A DNA stretch of 64,000 nt. It comes from Bin107 sp965221655. GTDB taxonomy: Bacteria > UBA8248. Below are positions 52,351-61,657 of the stretch, one piece after another. The notes beneath the pieces were generated by a model. That model saw nothing but the letters and a program-made list of their open reading frames with translations. It was not told the DNA's origin and made no database searches. The stretch spans positions 1,302,001 through 1,366,000 of the forward strand of contig OZ244906.1 in NCBI GenBank assembly GCA_965221655.1, in the 5' to 3' direction. Every line of letters begins with the position of its first letter. The first letter of the stretch is position 1. The translations under genes were made by a program, and so were the position numbers.

Positions 52351-52735
52351 CGGAAAAATCAGCAAAGAGCAAAAAAACAATGATTTCTGCGCAACAAAAG
52401 AAGAGCCGCATGAGTTTTTCAAGAGGCATGAAGGATGAAAAAATACATAATTTACTTCATGTTATTTTTTCAAACTACTGGAAAAAATAGAAAAACAAAG
52501 AAAGTGGGGGCTTGTGGGTAAAACTTCAGGAGAGTTTGCTGAAAAACGGAGCCGATGCGTTTTTTTTCACCCTGCGAAGGGAAAAGCGCCTTTTTCCGTC
52601 TGCACGGCCTGCGGCGACGGACGCACCTCTCTCAAAAGAGGAGGTGTGCCGTAGTGCGGATGGATGAGAAAGGGTGCCGCCACCCTCTTGGGTGCGCCTG
52701 CCTGCCCGGGGAAGCCCTGCAGCGTGCTCACCGCA
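52351..52735. other. AT-rich intergenic region between panB and mraZ
   Basis: This 385-bp gap is much richer in A and T between about 52350 and 52520 than the rest of the window. It contains several A/T runs, an ATTTTTTC/GAAAAAAT inverted repeat (52464-52488) and one small open frame (52380-52490, listed separately). Nearer panB, a short hairpin around AGGGTG/CACCCT (52672-52687) could end the panB transcript. Nothing else is recognised. Confidence 0.55.
52380..52490 (+). CDS. Small lysine-rich open frame, possibly not a gene
   Basis: A 36-codon frame beginning MISAQQKKSRMSFSRG and ending SNYWKK lies in the AT-rich gap, divergent from mraZ. It stands out because any open frame in such AT-rich DNA is under more pressure from stop codons, and the product would be strongly basic. 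There is no good ribosome site, only AAAGAG ten bases upstream. I list it as a candidate only. Confidence 0.15.
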   Translation: MISAQQKKSRMSFSRGMKDEKIHNLLHVIFSNYWKK

Positions 52736-53602
52736 TCAGAAGCAGTGCTCTTTTGCGGGGAACGCGCCCTCGCGCACCTCTCGGCAATAGCGCGCGACCG
52801 CGTCGGTGGTCGCGTGACCCACCTCGGCGTAGACGCGAACGAACTTCGGCGTGAAATCCCGAAAAAGGCCCAGCATATCGTGGGTCACGAGCACCTGACC
52901 GTCGCAGTCGGGACCCGCACCGATGCCGATGGTCGGGATGTCGACCTCGCGCGTTACGCGCGCGCCCAACTCCGCGGGAATGCCCTCGAGCACAAGCGAG
53001 AACGCTCCGCCCTCCTGCACGGCCACCGCGTCGCGCAATACCTGATCCGCACCCTCGTCGGTCTTGCCCTGCACCTTGAAGCCGCCGAAGGCGTGCACGC
53101 TCTGGGGGGTGAGGCCGACGTGCCCCATCACGGGAATCTGGCTGTCTACCACCGCGCGTATTTCGTCTTTCACGCGCACGCCGCCCTCAAGCTTCACCGC
53201 CTCGGCGCAACCCTCGCGCACCAGACGGCCCGCGTTGAGGATGGTGTCGCGCACGCTGACGCCGAAGGCGAGAAACGGCAGGTCGGCCACCAGCAGTGCG
53301 CGCGGATGCGCGCGGCTCACCGCGAGGGTGTGGTGCACCATGTCGTCCAGGGTAACTTTTGTGGTATCGGGATAACCCAAAACCACCATCCCCAGGCTGT
53401 CGCCTACCAGTATGACGTCCACGTCCGCCGCGTCGACGAGCTTCGCCGTGGGATAGTCGTAGGCGGTGACGGAGGTAATCTTCTTGACGCCCTTGCGCGC
53501 GCGAATCGTGGCGGTTGTTACTTTTTTGCGTGCTTTGCTCTTTGTGCCGTTTCCGTTGACTTCGGCTTGCACACGGGGCTCGGCGAGGTGTGGCTTGCTC
53601 AT
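52736..53602 (-). CDS. panB: 3-methyl-2-oxobutanoate hydroxymethyltransferase
   Basis: This 288-residue PanB makes ketopantoate from 2-oxoisovalerate with methylene-tetrahydrofolate, the first step of pantothenate synthesis. Signatures are SVTAYDYPTAKLVDAA, VGDSLGMVVLGY (metal Asp), MGHVGLTPQSVHAFGG, LEGIP and GIGAGPDCDGQVLVTHD. About 30 Lys/Arg-rich residues precede the domain. The start is ATG 53602, with GGAGGGAG upstream. panE lies 99 nt upstream, so two consecutive pantothenate steps are together. Confidence 0.96.
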   Translation of the reverse strand: MSKPHLAEPRVQAEVNGNGTKSKARKKVTTATIRARKGVKKITSVTAYDYPTAKLVDAADVDVILVGDSLGMVVLGYPDTTKVTLDDMVHHTLAVSRAHPRALLVADLPFLAFGVSVRDTILNAGRLVREGCAEAVKLEGGVRVKDEIRAVVDSQIPVMGHVGLTPQSVHAFGGFKVQGKTDEGADQVLRDAVAVQEGGAFSLVLEGIPAELGARVTREVDIPTIGIGAGPDCDGQVLVTHDMLGLFRDFTPKFVRVYAEVGHATTDAVARYCREVREGAFPAKEHCF

Positions 53603-53701
53603 GGTCGCTCCCTCCGGGGGTGAACGCCTCTTGCAGGACTCGCTTCGGTTCTTGCCGCTCCACGTCCGGGGCGCGTCGGCTCCCGGCATGAGGGGTTGAG
53701 G

Positions 53702-54697
53702 CTACGGATTTGCCGGAGGCGTGTCAAGGGCGTCGGCCGGGGGAGAAGACGCCGCTTCGGTCGACAATATTCTGTAATACAACGATTTATGGGTAGGGAG
53801 CGAAACCCCGCGCGCCTCGGCGCGCTCAAGCAGGCGGCCCGTTACTTCGCGAATCTCGCTCGGGCGGCCCCGCGCGAGGTCCTGCCACATGGAGTTTCGG
53901 TTGCCCGCCGTGGCGCGAGCGGTTTGGCGAACGACTTCCAGGGCATCGAGCCGCAACCCCTCCGCGTCGATGAGCGTCTGCAACTCGCGCGAAAGCGCCT
54001 CCACAAGAACGGCGGAGGAGGGTACTTCGAGCAACTCTCCGTTTCTGAGCCCAAGTGCTGCCCCCAAAGGGTTGATGACCGCGTTGGCTATGGCCTTTCT
54101 CCATTCCGCCTCTTTGCCGTCGCGGGCGGTGCGGACGCGAATGCCCGCCGCCCCGAGGGTCTGCGCCAGGCGTTCGACGGGGGCCGCCCCCTGCCCTCCT
54201 CCCGGTTCGGGCGCCAGAGTCAGGTCCAGCGGGCCGAACTGCCGCAGGCGCCCCGGATTCGTCATCTCCGCTCCCGTGTTGACGAGCCCCCGCACCACCC
54301 CGCCCGCCCGGCAGGCCGGCGGCAGGTGCGCGCAGACGTCCAGGCCATTCGAGAGGACGGCGGTTATCGTCTCCTCATCCACCATCCGTGCGAATTGCGC
54401 CGCAGCCGCCTCCATACTCCCCGCCTTGACGGCGATGAGAAGATACGAAGCCCTAAAGTCCATGGGTCCCCTGCACACCAGGGGACGGGCCGCGCAGGGG
54501 GATTCTCCCTCAAGGAGGACGCCGTCTGCTTCGATGGCGCGCAGGTGGGCCGCCGTCTCGGGGCTCGGGGCCTTCGAGCCCGCCAGGCAGACAGACCGCC
54601 CGGAGAGGCCGTGTTCGAGCCGGGCCGCCAGCATCGTGCCCACGGCACCCGGCCCCACGACGACTACGGGGCGGGGCTCCTCGCTCGGCCGAATCAA
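53702..54697 (-). CDS. panE: 2-dehydropantoate 2-reductase
   Basis: This 331-residue ketopantoate reductase uses NADPH to give pantoate. The Rossmann motif is VVVVGPGAVGTMLAARL. The catalytic lysine lies in EWRKAIANAVINPLGA (residue ~180), and NSMWQDLARGRPSEIREVTG near the C-terminus carries the family SM-xD motif. The likely start is TTG 54697, overlapping the stop of the upstream transporter gene; no ATG or GTG precedes the Rossmann motif. The start codon is therefore unusual. Confidence 0.92.
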   Translation of the reverse strand: MIRPSEEPRPVVVVGPGAVGTMLAARLEHGLSGRSVCLAGSKAPSPETAAHLRAIEADGVLLEGESPCAARPLVCRGPMDFRASYLLIAVKAGSMEAAAAQFARMVDEETITAVLSNGLDVCAHLPPACRAGGVVRGLVNTGAEMTNPGRLRQFGPLDLTLAPEPGGGQGAAPVERLAQTLGAAGIRVRTARDGKEAEWRKAIANAVINPLGAALGLRNGELLEVPSSAVLVEALSRELQTLIDAEGLRLDALEVVRQTARATAGNRNSMWQDLARGRPSEIREVTGRLLERAEARGVSLPTHKSLYYRILSTEAASSPPADALDTPPANP

Positions 54698-55560
54698 GCC
54701 TGTCCGCCCAGGGCGCGCCAGAGCAGCAGCCCGCCCACGAAGATGAAGACGAAGGAGAGAAACACCTTCATCTTCTCGCCATCGACGCGGTTGTTGATGA
54801 AAGGGGATATCTGGCCCCCGCAGGCGACGGCGGGAATCGACATGAACAGGATGTTCCAGTGCACGTTCACCTCGCCGGAGGAGAACACGTAGGCGTGCAC
54901 GAGGGTGGCGGGCAGCACGGTGGCGAAGACGATGAGGATGCCCGTCCCCACCGCCACGCGAACGGGCAGCTTGTCCTTGACGATCAGGGTCGTGGTCGTG
55001 AGCTCGCCGATGCCGATGCCCGTAAAGCCCACGAGCACCCCGCCCAGGGCCGACCAGCCGTGGCCGAACGCCCCGTGTTCGTAGCGATACCAATACCTTC
55101 TGCCCATCGCGTCGACGCGCGCGGGCGGGCCGACCCCCGCGGCGGCCGCGGCCTCGTGGGTGCCACCCTGAAAGTAGGCGAAGAGCATGGCGGCGGAGAG
55201 CAGGGTCATCATCCCTCCCAGAAGACCCAGAATCACCTTCGCCGGCACCGCGTGGGCCAGAAAACCAAACGCCATCCCGACGGGTATGGACACGACGAGT
55301 ACCTGCCGCGCGATGTCGTAGTCCACCAGCCTCCTGCGCACGTAGCCCGTGAGCGCGCTGCCAAAGCCGAAAATCTCAATCGAAAGCGCCAGAAAAACGG
55401 CCTCAAGCGGCGCGATCTCCACCCCCGCCGCCCAGGGAAAGACCAGAATGAATATGGGAGCGAAGAACACCGCTCCCTCAACGCTCGTGCTCGTCGCCGT
55501 CAGACACACGCAAAAGGCGACGGGGAGCATCCACCAAAACTCGAAGACGTAGTCGATCAC
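54694..55560 (-). CDS. TauE/SafE family membrane transporter (DUF81)
   Basis: This 288-residue polytopic membrane protein of the sulfite-exporter TauE/SafE family has about eight helices in two halves. The first helix pair is WWMLPVAFCVCLTATSTSVEG, described by landmark, and the second repeat begins LGGVLVGFTGIGIGELTTTT. Members move sulfite, sulfoacetate or other organic anions. The start is GTG 55560, with GGAGGAAG upstream. Its place between folP and panE in a tight run suggests only co-transcription. Confidence 0.87.
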   Translation of the reverse strand: MIDYVFEFWWMLPVAFCVCLTATSTSVEGAVFFAPIFILVFPWAAGVEIAPLEAVFLALSIEIFGFGSALTGYVRRRLVDYDIARQVLVVSIPVGMAFGFLAHAVPAKVILGLLGGMMTLLSAAMLFAYFQGGTHEAAAAAGVGPPARVDAMGRRYWYRYEHGAFGHGWSALGGVLVGFTGIGIGELTTTTLIVKDKLPVRVAVGTGILIVFATVLPATLVHAYVFSSGEVNVHWNILFMSIPAVACGGQISPFINNRVDGEKMKVFLSFVFIFVGGLLLWRALGGQA

Positions 55561-55648
55561 GCTCTTCCTCCCCCGCCGAGCATCCCACGCCGCCGCGCAC
55601 GCGCGCCGGAGCCCTCTTGCCGAAACGGCGTGGCTGCGCGCCAGAGGC

Positions 55649-56527
55649 TCACGGGGCAACCCGCCCCCGGCGGATGGCCTCGCCCATGCGCACCGCCTCC
55701 ACGGCAGCGACCACGTCGTGGGTACGAATCACGTCCGCCCCGCCGATGACGGCAAAGGCCTCGGCGACCTTGGAGCCCACGAGGCGCTCTCCCGCCTCCT
55801 CGACGCCGGTGATCTCGCCGATAAACCTTTTTCTCGAAACGCCGACCACCAGCGGACGTCCCAACTCCCGCAGCACGTGCAGCCGCCGCAGTATCTCGAG
55901 GTTGTGATTCCACGACTTGCCGAAGCCCACGCCCGGGTCGACGAGCACCGAGGCGACCCCCGCGCGCTCGGCCTCGCGCACCCGCTCGCGCAGGTAGTCC
56001 GCCACCTCGCCCATCAAGTCCCCATACTGCGGATTCTCCTGCATCGTGCGCGGCGCGCCCTTCATGTGCATGGCGAGCGCCGCCGCGCCGAACTGCGCAA
56101 TCACCGCGCGCATCGCGGGATCGGCGAGGCCCGTTATGTCGTTCACCACGTGCGCGCCCGCCTCGAGAGCGGCCCGCGCCACGCCGGGCTTGGAGGTATC
56201 GACCGAGACGAGGGGGCCATCGTCCGTGCTCATGCGCTCGATGATAGGAAGAATGCGGCGGATTTCCTCCGCCTCGTCCACCCCTTCAGAACCCGGGCGG
56301 GTGCTCTCCCCGCCTACGTCGATGAGGTCAGCGCCCTCCTCCGTCATGCGGGCGACCCGCTCGAGCGCGGCGGCGGGGTCGAGAAACGCGCCTCCGTCCG
56401 AAAAACTGTCCGGCGTGGCGTTCAGCACGCCCATCACGCGCACCCGGGCGAAATCCAGCACCCGGCCCCGACAACGCAGGGGCGGCGCGGGCTTCCACTC
56501 GGCAGGCTGAAACGAGAGGCCTTCCAT
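55649..56527 (-). CDS. folP: Dihydropteroate synthase
   Basis: This 292-residue TIM-barrel enzyme couples p-aminobenzoate to dihydropterin pyrophosphate in folate synthesis and is the sulfonamide target. Motifs are VMGVLNATPDSFSDGG, DVGGESTRPGSEGV, VNDITG, VDPGVGFGKSWNHN, GVSRKRFIGE and VIRTHDV. The ATG shares one base with the folC stop, so folC and folP are coupled. Confidence 0.96.
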   Translation of the reverse strand: MEGLSFQPAEWKPAPPLRCRGRVLDFARVRVMGVLNATPDSFSDGGAFLDPAAALERVARMTEEGADLIDVGGESTRPGSEGVDEAEEIRRILPIIERMSTDDGPLVSVDTSKPGVARAALEAGAHVVNDITGLADPAMRAVIAQFGAAALAMHMKGAPRTMQENPQYGDLMGEVADYLRERVREAERAGVASVLVDPGVGFGKSWNHNLEILRRLHVLRELGRPLVVGVSRKRFIGEITGVEEAGERLVGSKVAEAFAVIGGADVIRTHDVVAAVEAVRMGEAIRRGRVAP

Positions 56528-57957
56528 CACTCGTGCGGCCCGAACGCGGCGCCGCTCTCCACAATGTGCTCTGCACTCACCCAGCGACGCCTCAGTTCGC
56601 CCGCCAGGAACATCGAACCCGCAATGACAATCAGGTCCTCCTCGCCCGCCTCTTCGAGTGCGGTGTCGAGCGCCCCCCACGGGTCGACGCACGTCTCCAC
56701 GCCACGCGCACCCGCCTCCTCCAGAGCGCGCGCGAAAACAGCGGGCGCAAGACCGGGCCGGGGGGCGCTCACGGGCGGGAGCGTCACGAAAAACCTGTCG
56801 CCCGCCGCCGCAAATATCTCCGCCATTCCTCTAAAATCCTTGTCCTCCACCGCACCCAGCACGAAGAGCAAACGCGCAAAACCCAGATGCGAGACGCCCT
56901 CCAGAAGAGCGCGCGCCTTGTCCCGGTTGTGTGCGCCGTCGAGCAGGACTTTGGGTGCGGATTGCACGAGTTCCAGTCTGCAAGGCAGGCGTGCCGAGGC
57001 GACTCCCAGACGCACCGCGCCCTCGGCCAGGCCGAGCATCCTGCCTGCGCCCGCGGCGAGGGCCGCGTTTCGGGCCTGATGCGCGCCGGGCATGGGGGTC
57101 GAAAGACCCTCCCAACGCACGCCATCCCCAAACGCGACGTCGAACGAGACGCCATCCGCGCGCAACTCCGCGTTCTCGACGCGCGGCGGAGCGAGTAGAC
57201 GCGCGCCGCGCGCCGCGGCGGTTCGCTTAATCTCCGCGTGCGCATCGGGGGGGACGCTGCGCTCCACGAGAACGCGCCCCCCTTCGGTGATGATGCCCGC
57301 CTTATCGCGCGCGATGCGCGCAAAGGAGTCGCCCAGCAGGTCGGTGTGGTCCAGCCCGATGGATGTAATCACGTCGAGGACGGCGGGGCGCACGGCGTTC
57401 GTGGCGTCGAAGGCTCCGCCCAGGCCGGCTTCGAGCACCAGATATTCGCAGTCTTCTTCCCTTGCCATCAGGAGCAGCAGGGCGAGGGTGGACTCGAAAT
57501 AAGAGGGCGGCCCCAGGGCTGGCTCTTCGGCCATGCGCGCGGCGGCCCGGGCCAGTTGCCCCGCGCAGCGTCCGATGAGGCCCGCCTCGGCAAAGCGTCC
57601 GCAAACCCAGAAGCGCTCGACTATCGAGGTCATGTGGGGCGAGAAAAACGCAGCCGTCCGCATTCCCGACGCCCGCAGGGATTCGGCCAGCATGAGCGCG
57701 GTCGAACCCTTGCCGCTCGTCCCCACCACGTGGACGACCGACTGCTCGGCCCGGGGCACTTCGAGAATTTCCAGCAGACGCGCCGCCCGCGCAAGACCCG
57801 GGCCCGTTATCTTGCGTCCCTGTGCGTCGACGCGCGGTCGCCACGATTTCTTCGGCAACGCGGCCAGTGCGCCCAGAAAGACCTCCAGGCGCCGCAGCGT
57901 CTCCGCCGGGGCGAGGACTTCCTCAAAAACGGGGAGGGCGAGAAGATCGCGGGACAT
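56527..57957 (-). CDS. folC: Bifunctional dihydrofolate/folylpolyglutamate synthase
   Basis: This 476-residue Mur-ligase-like enzyme glutamylates dihydropteroate and folates. The P-loop is VVGTSGKGSTALMLAESL, the substrate motif is FFSPHMTSIVERFWVCGR, ITSIGLDHTDLLG holds the metal histidine, and DGAHNRDKARALLEG is the C-terminal motif. The gene starts 1 nt after the purH stop, on the same strand. Confidence 0.95.
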   Translation of the reverse strand: MSRDLLALPVFEEVLAPAETLRRLEVFLGALAALPKKSWRPRVDAQGRKITGPGLARAARLLEILEVPRAEQSVVHVVGTSGKGSTALMLAESLRASGMRTAAFFSPHMTSIVERFWVCGRFAEAGLIGRCAGQLARAAARMAEEPALGPPSYFESTLALLLLMAREEDCEYLVLEAGLGGAFDATNAVRPAVLDVITSIGLDHTDLLGDSFARIARDKAGIITEGGRVLVERSVPPDAHAEIKRTAAARGARLLAPPRVENAELRADGVSFDVAFGDGVRWEGLSTPMPGAHQARNAALAAGAGRMLGLAEGAVRLGVASARLPCRLELVQSAPKVLLDGAHNRDKARALLEGVSHLGFARLLFVLGAVEDKDFRGMAEIFAAAGDRFFVTLPPVSAPRPGLAPAVFARALEEAGARGVETCVDPWGALDTALEEAGEEDLIVIAGSMFLAGELRRRWVSAEHIVESGAAFGPHE

Positions 57958-57958
57958 G

Positions 57959-59497
57959 TCAGTGTCGGAAGTGGCGCCTGCCCGTGAAGACCATGGCGAC
58001 GTCGTGTTCGGCGGCCGCCTGCACCACCTCCTCGTCGCGCATCGAGCCGCCCGGCTGGGCGATGGCCTTCACCCCGTGCGCGGCGGCGGCGTCGACGCCG
58101 TCCCGGAACGGGAAAAAGGCGTCCGACCCCAGAGCGCAGCCCGCAAGCGGCAAGACGGCACGCTCCGCAGCGAGGCGGGTGGCGTCCACGCGGCTCATCT
58201 GGCCCGCGCCCACGCCCAGGGTGCCGTTCGCGTCCGCCATGACGATGGCGTTGCTCTTCACATGGCGCGCCACGCGCCAGGCGATGCGAAGCGCATGCTC
58301 CTCCTCCGCCGTGGGCGCGCGGGGGGTCACGACCTCCCAGCGAAACTCCTCCGCACAGAGCGCGTCGCGCTCCTGGAAGAGTACTCCACCGGGTATCGAA
58401 CGCACGTCCGGCCCCGCCGGAGCGGAACTGCCGAGACCGGGGAGGCGCAGGATGCGCAAGTTCTTTTTCTGGCGCATGCGGGCGAGCGCGTCGTCCTCAA
58501 AATCGGGCGCCACCACCGCCTCAACGAAGAGTGCGCGCATGGCCTCGGCCGTCTCGGCATCCACCCTGGTGTTGAAGCCGATAACGCTGCCGAACGCGGA
58601 GACGGGATCGCACGCGAGGGCGCGCTCATAGGCAGCGGCCTGAGAGTCGCCCAGCCCCACCCCGCATGGATTGGTGTGCTTGATGATGGCGCAGGCCACG
58701 CCTTCCAGGTCGTTCGCGAGTTCCGCGGCGGCGGCCAGGTCCAGCAGGTTGTTGAAGGAAAGCTCCTTCCCGCCCAGAACCTCCGCGTCGCAAAGCGAAA
58801 AACCGCCCCCCGCGGGAAGGCGGTAGAGCGCACCCCGCTGGTGGGGATTTTCTCCGTAACGCAGCGTTTGCACACGCTCGAGGTCGAGTGCGATGCTCTC
58901 GGGCAGGACGTCATCGTCCTCCCCACCCAGATACTCCGCGATGGCGGCGTCGTAGCGCGCCGTGTGCCGAAACGCCTTTAGAGCCAGCCCCGCCAGCCAT
59001 TCCTGCGGAAACGCACCCCCGCCGCGCACGTGGGCAACCGCTTCGGGGTAATCGCCCGGCTCCACCAGCACGGCCACGCGGCCGTGGTTTTTGGCGGCCG
59101 CGCGCACCATGCTCGGGCCGCCGATGTCGATCTGCTCGACGGCTTCGCTGCGCGTGACGCCGGGTTCGGCGACCGTCTCGCGGAAGGGGTAGAGGTTCAC
59201 CGCCACCAGGTCGATGGGCGCAATGTCGTTCGCGCACATCTCCTCTTCCTGTTCGGGCAAGAGCGCAAGGATGCCGCCCAAAATCTTCGGGTGCAGCGTT
59301 TTGACGCGCCCGCCCAGAATTTCCGGATGCCCCGTGTAGTCGGACACCTCGCGCACGGCGAGGCCCGCCTCGCGCAACACGCGGGCCGTTCCGCCCGTGG
59401 AGAGCACCTCCCAGCCCGCTTCGCACAGGGCGGCGGCGAGTTCCACCGCGCCACGCTTGTCGCTCACGCTGATGAGCGCGCGGCGCGGCGCGCTCAC
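57959..59497 (-). CDS. purH: Bifunctional AICAR formyltransferase / IMP cyclohydrolase
   Basis: This 512-residue PurH catalyses the last two steps of IMP synthesis. The N-terminal MGS-like cyclohydrolase domain has ALISVSDKRGAVELAAAL and STGGTARVL. The transformylase domain contains the catalytic AIIKHTNPCGVG, with SAFGSVIGFN and FPFRDGVDAAAAHGVKAIAQPGGS toward the end, cited here as separate landmarks. ATG 59497 overlaps the ilvA stop by ATGA. It uses 10-formyl-tetrahydrofolate, in keeping with the neighbouring folate genes. Confidence 0.97.
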   Translation of the reverse strand: MSAPRRALISVSDKRGAVELAAALCEAGWEVLSTGGTARVLREAGLAVREVSDYTGHPEILGGRVKTLHPKILGGILALLPEQEEEMCANDIAPIDLVAVNLYPFRETVAEPGVTRSEAVEQIDIGGPSMVRAAAKNHGRVAVLVEPGDYPEAVAHVRGGGAFPQEWLAGLALKAFRHTARYDAAIAEYLGGEDDDVLPESIALDLERVQTLRYGENPHQRGALYRLPAGGGFSLCDAEVLGGKELSFNNLLDLAAAAELANDLEGVACAIIKHTNPCGVGLGDSQAAAYERALACDPVSAFGSVIGFNTRVDAETAEAMRALFVEAVVAPDFEDDALARMRQKKNLRILRLPGLGSSAPAGPDVRSIPGGVLFQERDALCAEEFRWEVVTPRAPTAEEEHALRIAWRVARHVKSNAIVMADANGTLGVGAGQMSRVDATRLAAERAVLPLAGCALGSDAFFPFRDGVDAAAAHGVKAIAQPGGSMRDEEVVQAAAEHDVAMVFTGRRHFRH

Positions 59498-60744
59498 GGC
59501 CTGCCCTCCTCGCGGCGGACCTCGTATCCCTCCTGGACCAATATGTGGATGAGGTGCTCCAGGTGATCACGCCCGCGCACCTCCATGTGAAGGGTCGAGA
59601 GGGTGTGATTGATGGGCACCTCGGTGGAGAGCCTGTCGTGTTCGATGTGGATGATGTTCACCCGGCAGTCGGCCACGATTTTCGAGAGCCGCATCAGCGC
59701 GCCGGGCACGTCGTGCAGCGGCACCTGGATGCGCGCGTAGCGATTCGCCAGCGCCAGCCCCTTGCCGATGATGCGCGAGAGCAGGTTCACGTCCAGGTTT
59801 CCGCCGCTGACGAGGGCGACCACCTTCCCCACCACCCGGGTCTTACGCTCGATGAGCGCGGCCAGAGCGGAGGCGCCCGCCGCTTCGGCCAGCATGCGCT
59901 CGCGCTCCAGGAGCCCCAGGATGGCGTTGGCCATCGCGTCGTCCGAGACCGCGACCACCTGATCGACCAAATCCTGAATCAGCGGGAAACAGAGTTCTCC
60001 GTTGCGCTTGACGGCGATGCCGTCCGCAATCGTCTGCACGCTCGGGGATTCGACGATTCTGCCCGCGTCCAGCGAGCGCATGAGCGAGGCCGCCCCCTCG
60101 GCCACCACGCCGATGACGCGCACGTCGGGCTTTTGGGTCTTGACCACCGCCGCCACGCCCGAGATGAGGCCTCCTCCGCCCACGGGCACAAGAATGGTGC
60201 CCACGTCGGGAACCTCCTCGAGTATCTCAAGTCCCAGAGTGCCCTGGCCGGCGATGACGTCGGGATGATCGAAAGGAGGAATCATCTTCAGCCCACGCTG
60301 CTCCTCATGCGCGCGTGCGCGCGCGTAGGCGTCGTCGAAAGAAGCGCCGTGGAGTTCCGTCTCGGCGCCCAGTGCGCGGACGGCGTCGAGCTTGGTGTTG
60401 GGCGTGGCCTCGGGCATCACCACCAAGGCCTTGACGCCGAGTTGTTTCGCCGCGAAGGCGACGCCCTGGGCGTGATTTCCCGCACTGGCGGTCACGACGC
60501 CCCACTGGTGCTGGGCGGGCGCGAGCTTTTGCAAGGCGTAGATGCCGCCGCGCACCTTGAAGGAGCCCGTACGCTGGAAGTTTTCGGGCTTGAGGTAAAT
60601 CTCCACGCCCAGCGTCTCGGAAAAATGCTCGCTGAGGCGGGCAGGCGTCGGGCGCAGATAGGGCCCAATCGCCTCCGCCGCCCGGAGGGTTTCGGCGGCG
60701 ACGAGCGCGGGCTCCAGCGTCTTTTGCGATACCTCGGATTCCAT
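59494..60744 (-). CDS. ilvA: Threonine ammonia-lyase with ACT domain
   Basis: This 416-residue PLP enzyme deaminates threonine to 2-oxobutanoate. The Schiff-base lysine is Lys63 in RTGSFKVRGG, the phosphate-binding glycines are PVGGGGLISG, and SAGNHAQGVA is the substrate loop. The last ~85 residues form a single ACT-like domain (RIQVPLHDVPGALMRLSKIV region), as in the TdcB-related ACT subgroup, allowing allosteric control. The start is ATG 60744. It heads the run ilvA-purH-folC-folP-tauE-panE-panB; 2-oxobutanoate would feed isoleucine synthesis. Confidence 0.93.
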   Translation of the reverse strand: MESEVSQKTLEPALVAAETLRAAEAIGPYLRPTPARLSEHFSETLGVEIYLKPENFQRTGSFKVRGGIYALQKLAPAQHQWGVVTASAGNHAQGVAFAAKQLGVKALVVMPEATPNTKLDAVRALGAETELHGASFDDAYARARAHEEQRGLKMIPPFDHPDVIAGQGTLGLEILEEVPDVGTILVPVGGGGLISGVAAVVKTQKPDVRVIGVVAEGAASLMRSLDAGRIVESPSVQTIADGIAVKRNGELCFPLIQDLVDQVVAVSDDAMANAILGLLERERMLAEAAGASALAALIERKTRVVGKVVALVSGGNLDVNLLSRIIGKGLALANRYARIQVPLHDVPGALMRLSKIVADCRVNIIHIEHDRLSTEVPINHTLSTLHMEVRGRDHLEHLIHILVQEGYEVRREEGRP

Positions 60745-60829
60745 GCGTACCTGTCTTCGTTCGAGAGGGAGAGCGCCCGAGGGCGCGCAAGTCGCTCGCC
60801 GCCGGACGTCCCCGCGGGCCATGCGAATC

Positions 60830-61199
<370 letters not shown>

Positions 61200-61206
61200 A
61201 ATCGTT

Positions 61207-61235
61207 TTTATACTACCGCGCAGAGGGCGACTCAA
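61207..61235 (-). promoter_or_regulatory. rnpB promoter
   Basis: On the minus strand TTGAGT (61235-61230) and TATAAA (61212-61207) are separated by 17 bp, and the -10 lies 7 nt before the RNA 5' end at 61199. The -35 lies inside the last codons of rnhA; the rnhA stop ends one base before the -10. Confidence 0.75.
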
Positions 61236-61641
61236 TCGCCCCGTCAATGGCGCGGTTCGCGGCGGCGTCCGCCGCCGTGTTCTCGCCCCGCGGCACGTGG
61301 CGCACCTGGACGGAAGCGAACGCGGCCGCCACTTTTTTCGCCCGCTCGTACAAGGGCTTGAGGGCCGCGTTCTTGACTTTGTAGCGTCCGCTCCACTGCC
61401 GGGCCATGAGCTCGGAATCCGTAACCACCTCCACGCTCCCAGCACCCATGGCCGCGGCGCGCTCAAGCCCCAGCAAAAACGCCCGGTATTCGGCCACGTT
61501 GTTCGTCGCCTCGCCGAGATAGCGCGCCTCCTCGGCGACGCAGTTGCCCGCCTCGTCGTAGAGCAGGGCGGCGGCGCCCGCCGGCCCTGGGTTGCCGCGC
61601 GCGGCGCCGTCGGTGCGAATCAAAATGCGGCCCGCGCTCAC
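61213..61641 (-). CDS. rnhA: Ribonuclease HI
   Basis: This 142-residue RNase H degrades RNA in RNA-DNA hybrids. The four acidic active-site residues are visible: Asp11 (IRTDGAARGNPG), Glu51 (NNVAEYRAFL), Asp75 (VVTDSELM) and Asp125 (NTAADAAAN). It lacks the basic handle region of E. coli RNase HI and is of the compact RnhA-like type. The start is GTG 61641, with GAGGAG nine bases upstream; the frame is open further into the neighbouring gene. Confidence 0.92.
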   Translation of the reverse strand: MSAGRILIRTDGAARGNPGPAGAAALLYDEAGNCVAEEARYLGEATNNVAEYRAFLLGLERAAAMGAGSVEVVTDSELMARQWSGRYKVKNAALKPLYERAKKVAAAFASVQVRHVPRGENTAADAAANRAIDGAIESPSAR

Positions 61642-61657
61642 CGGAGGACGCTCCTCT

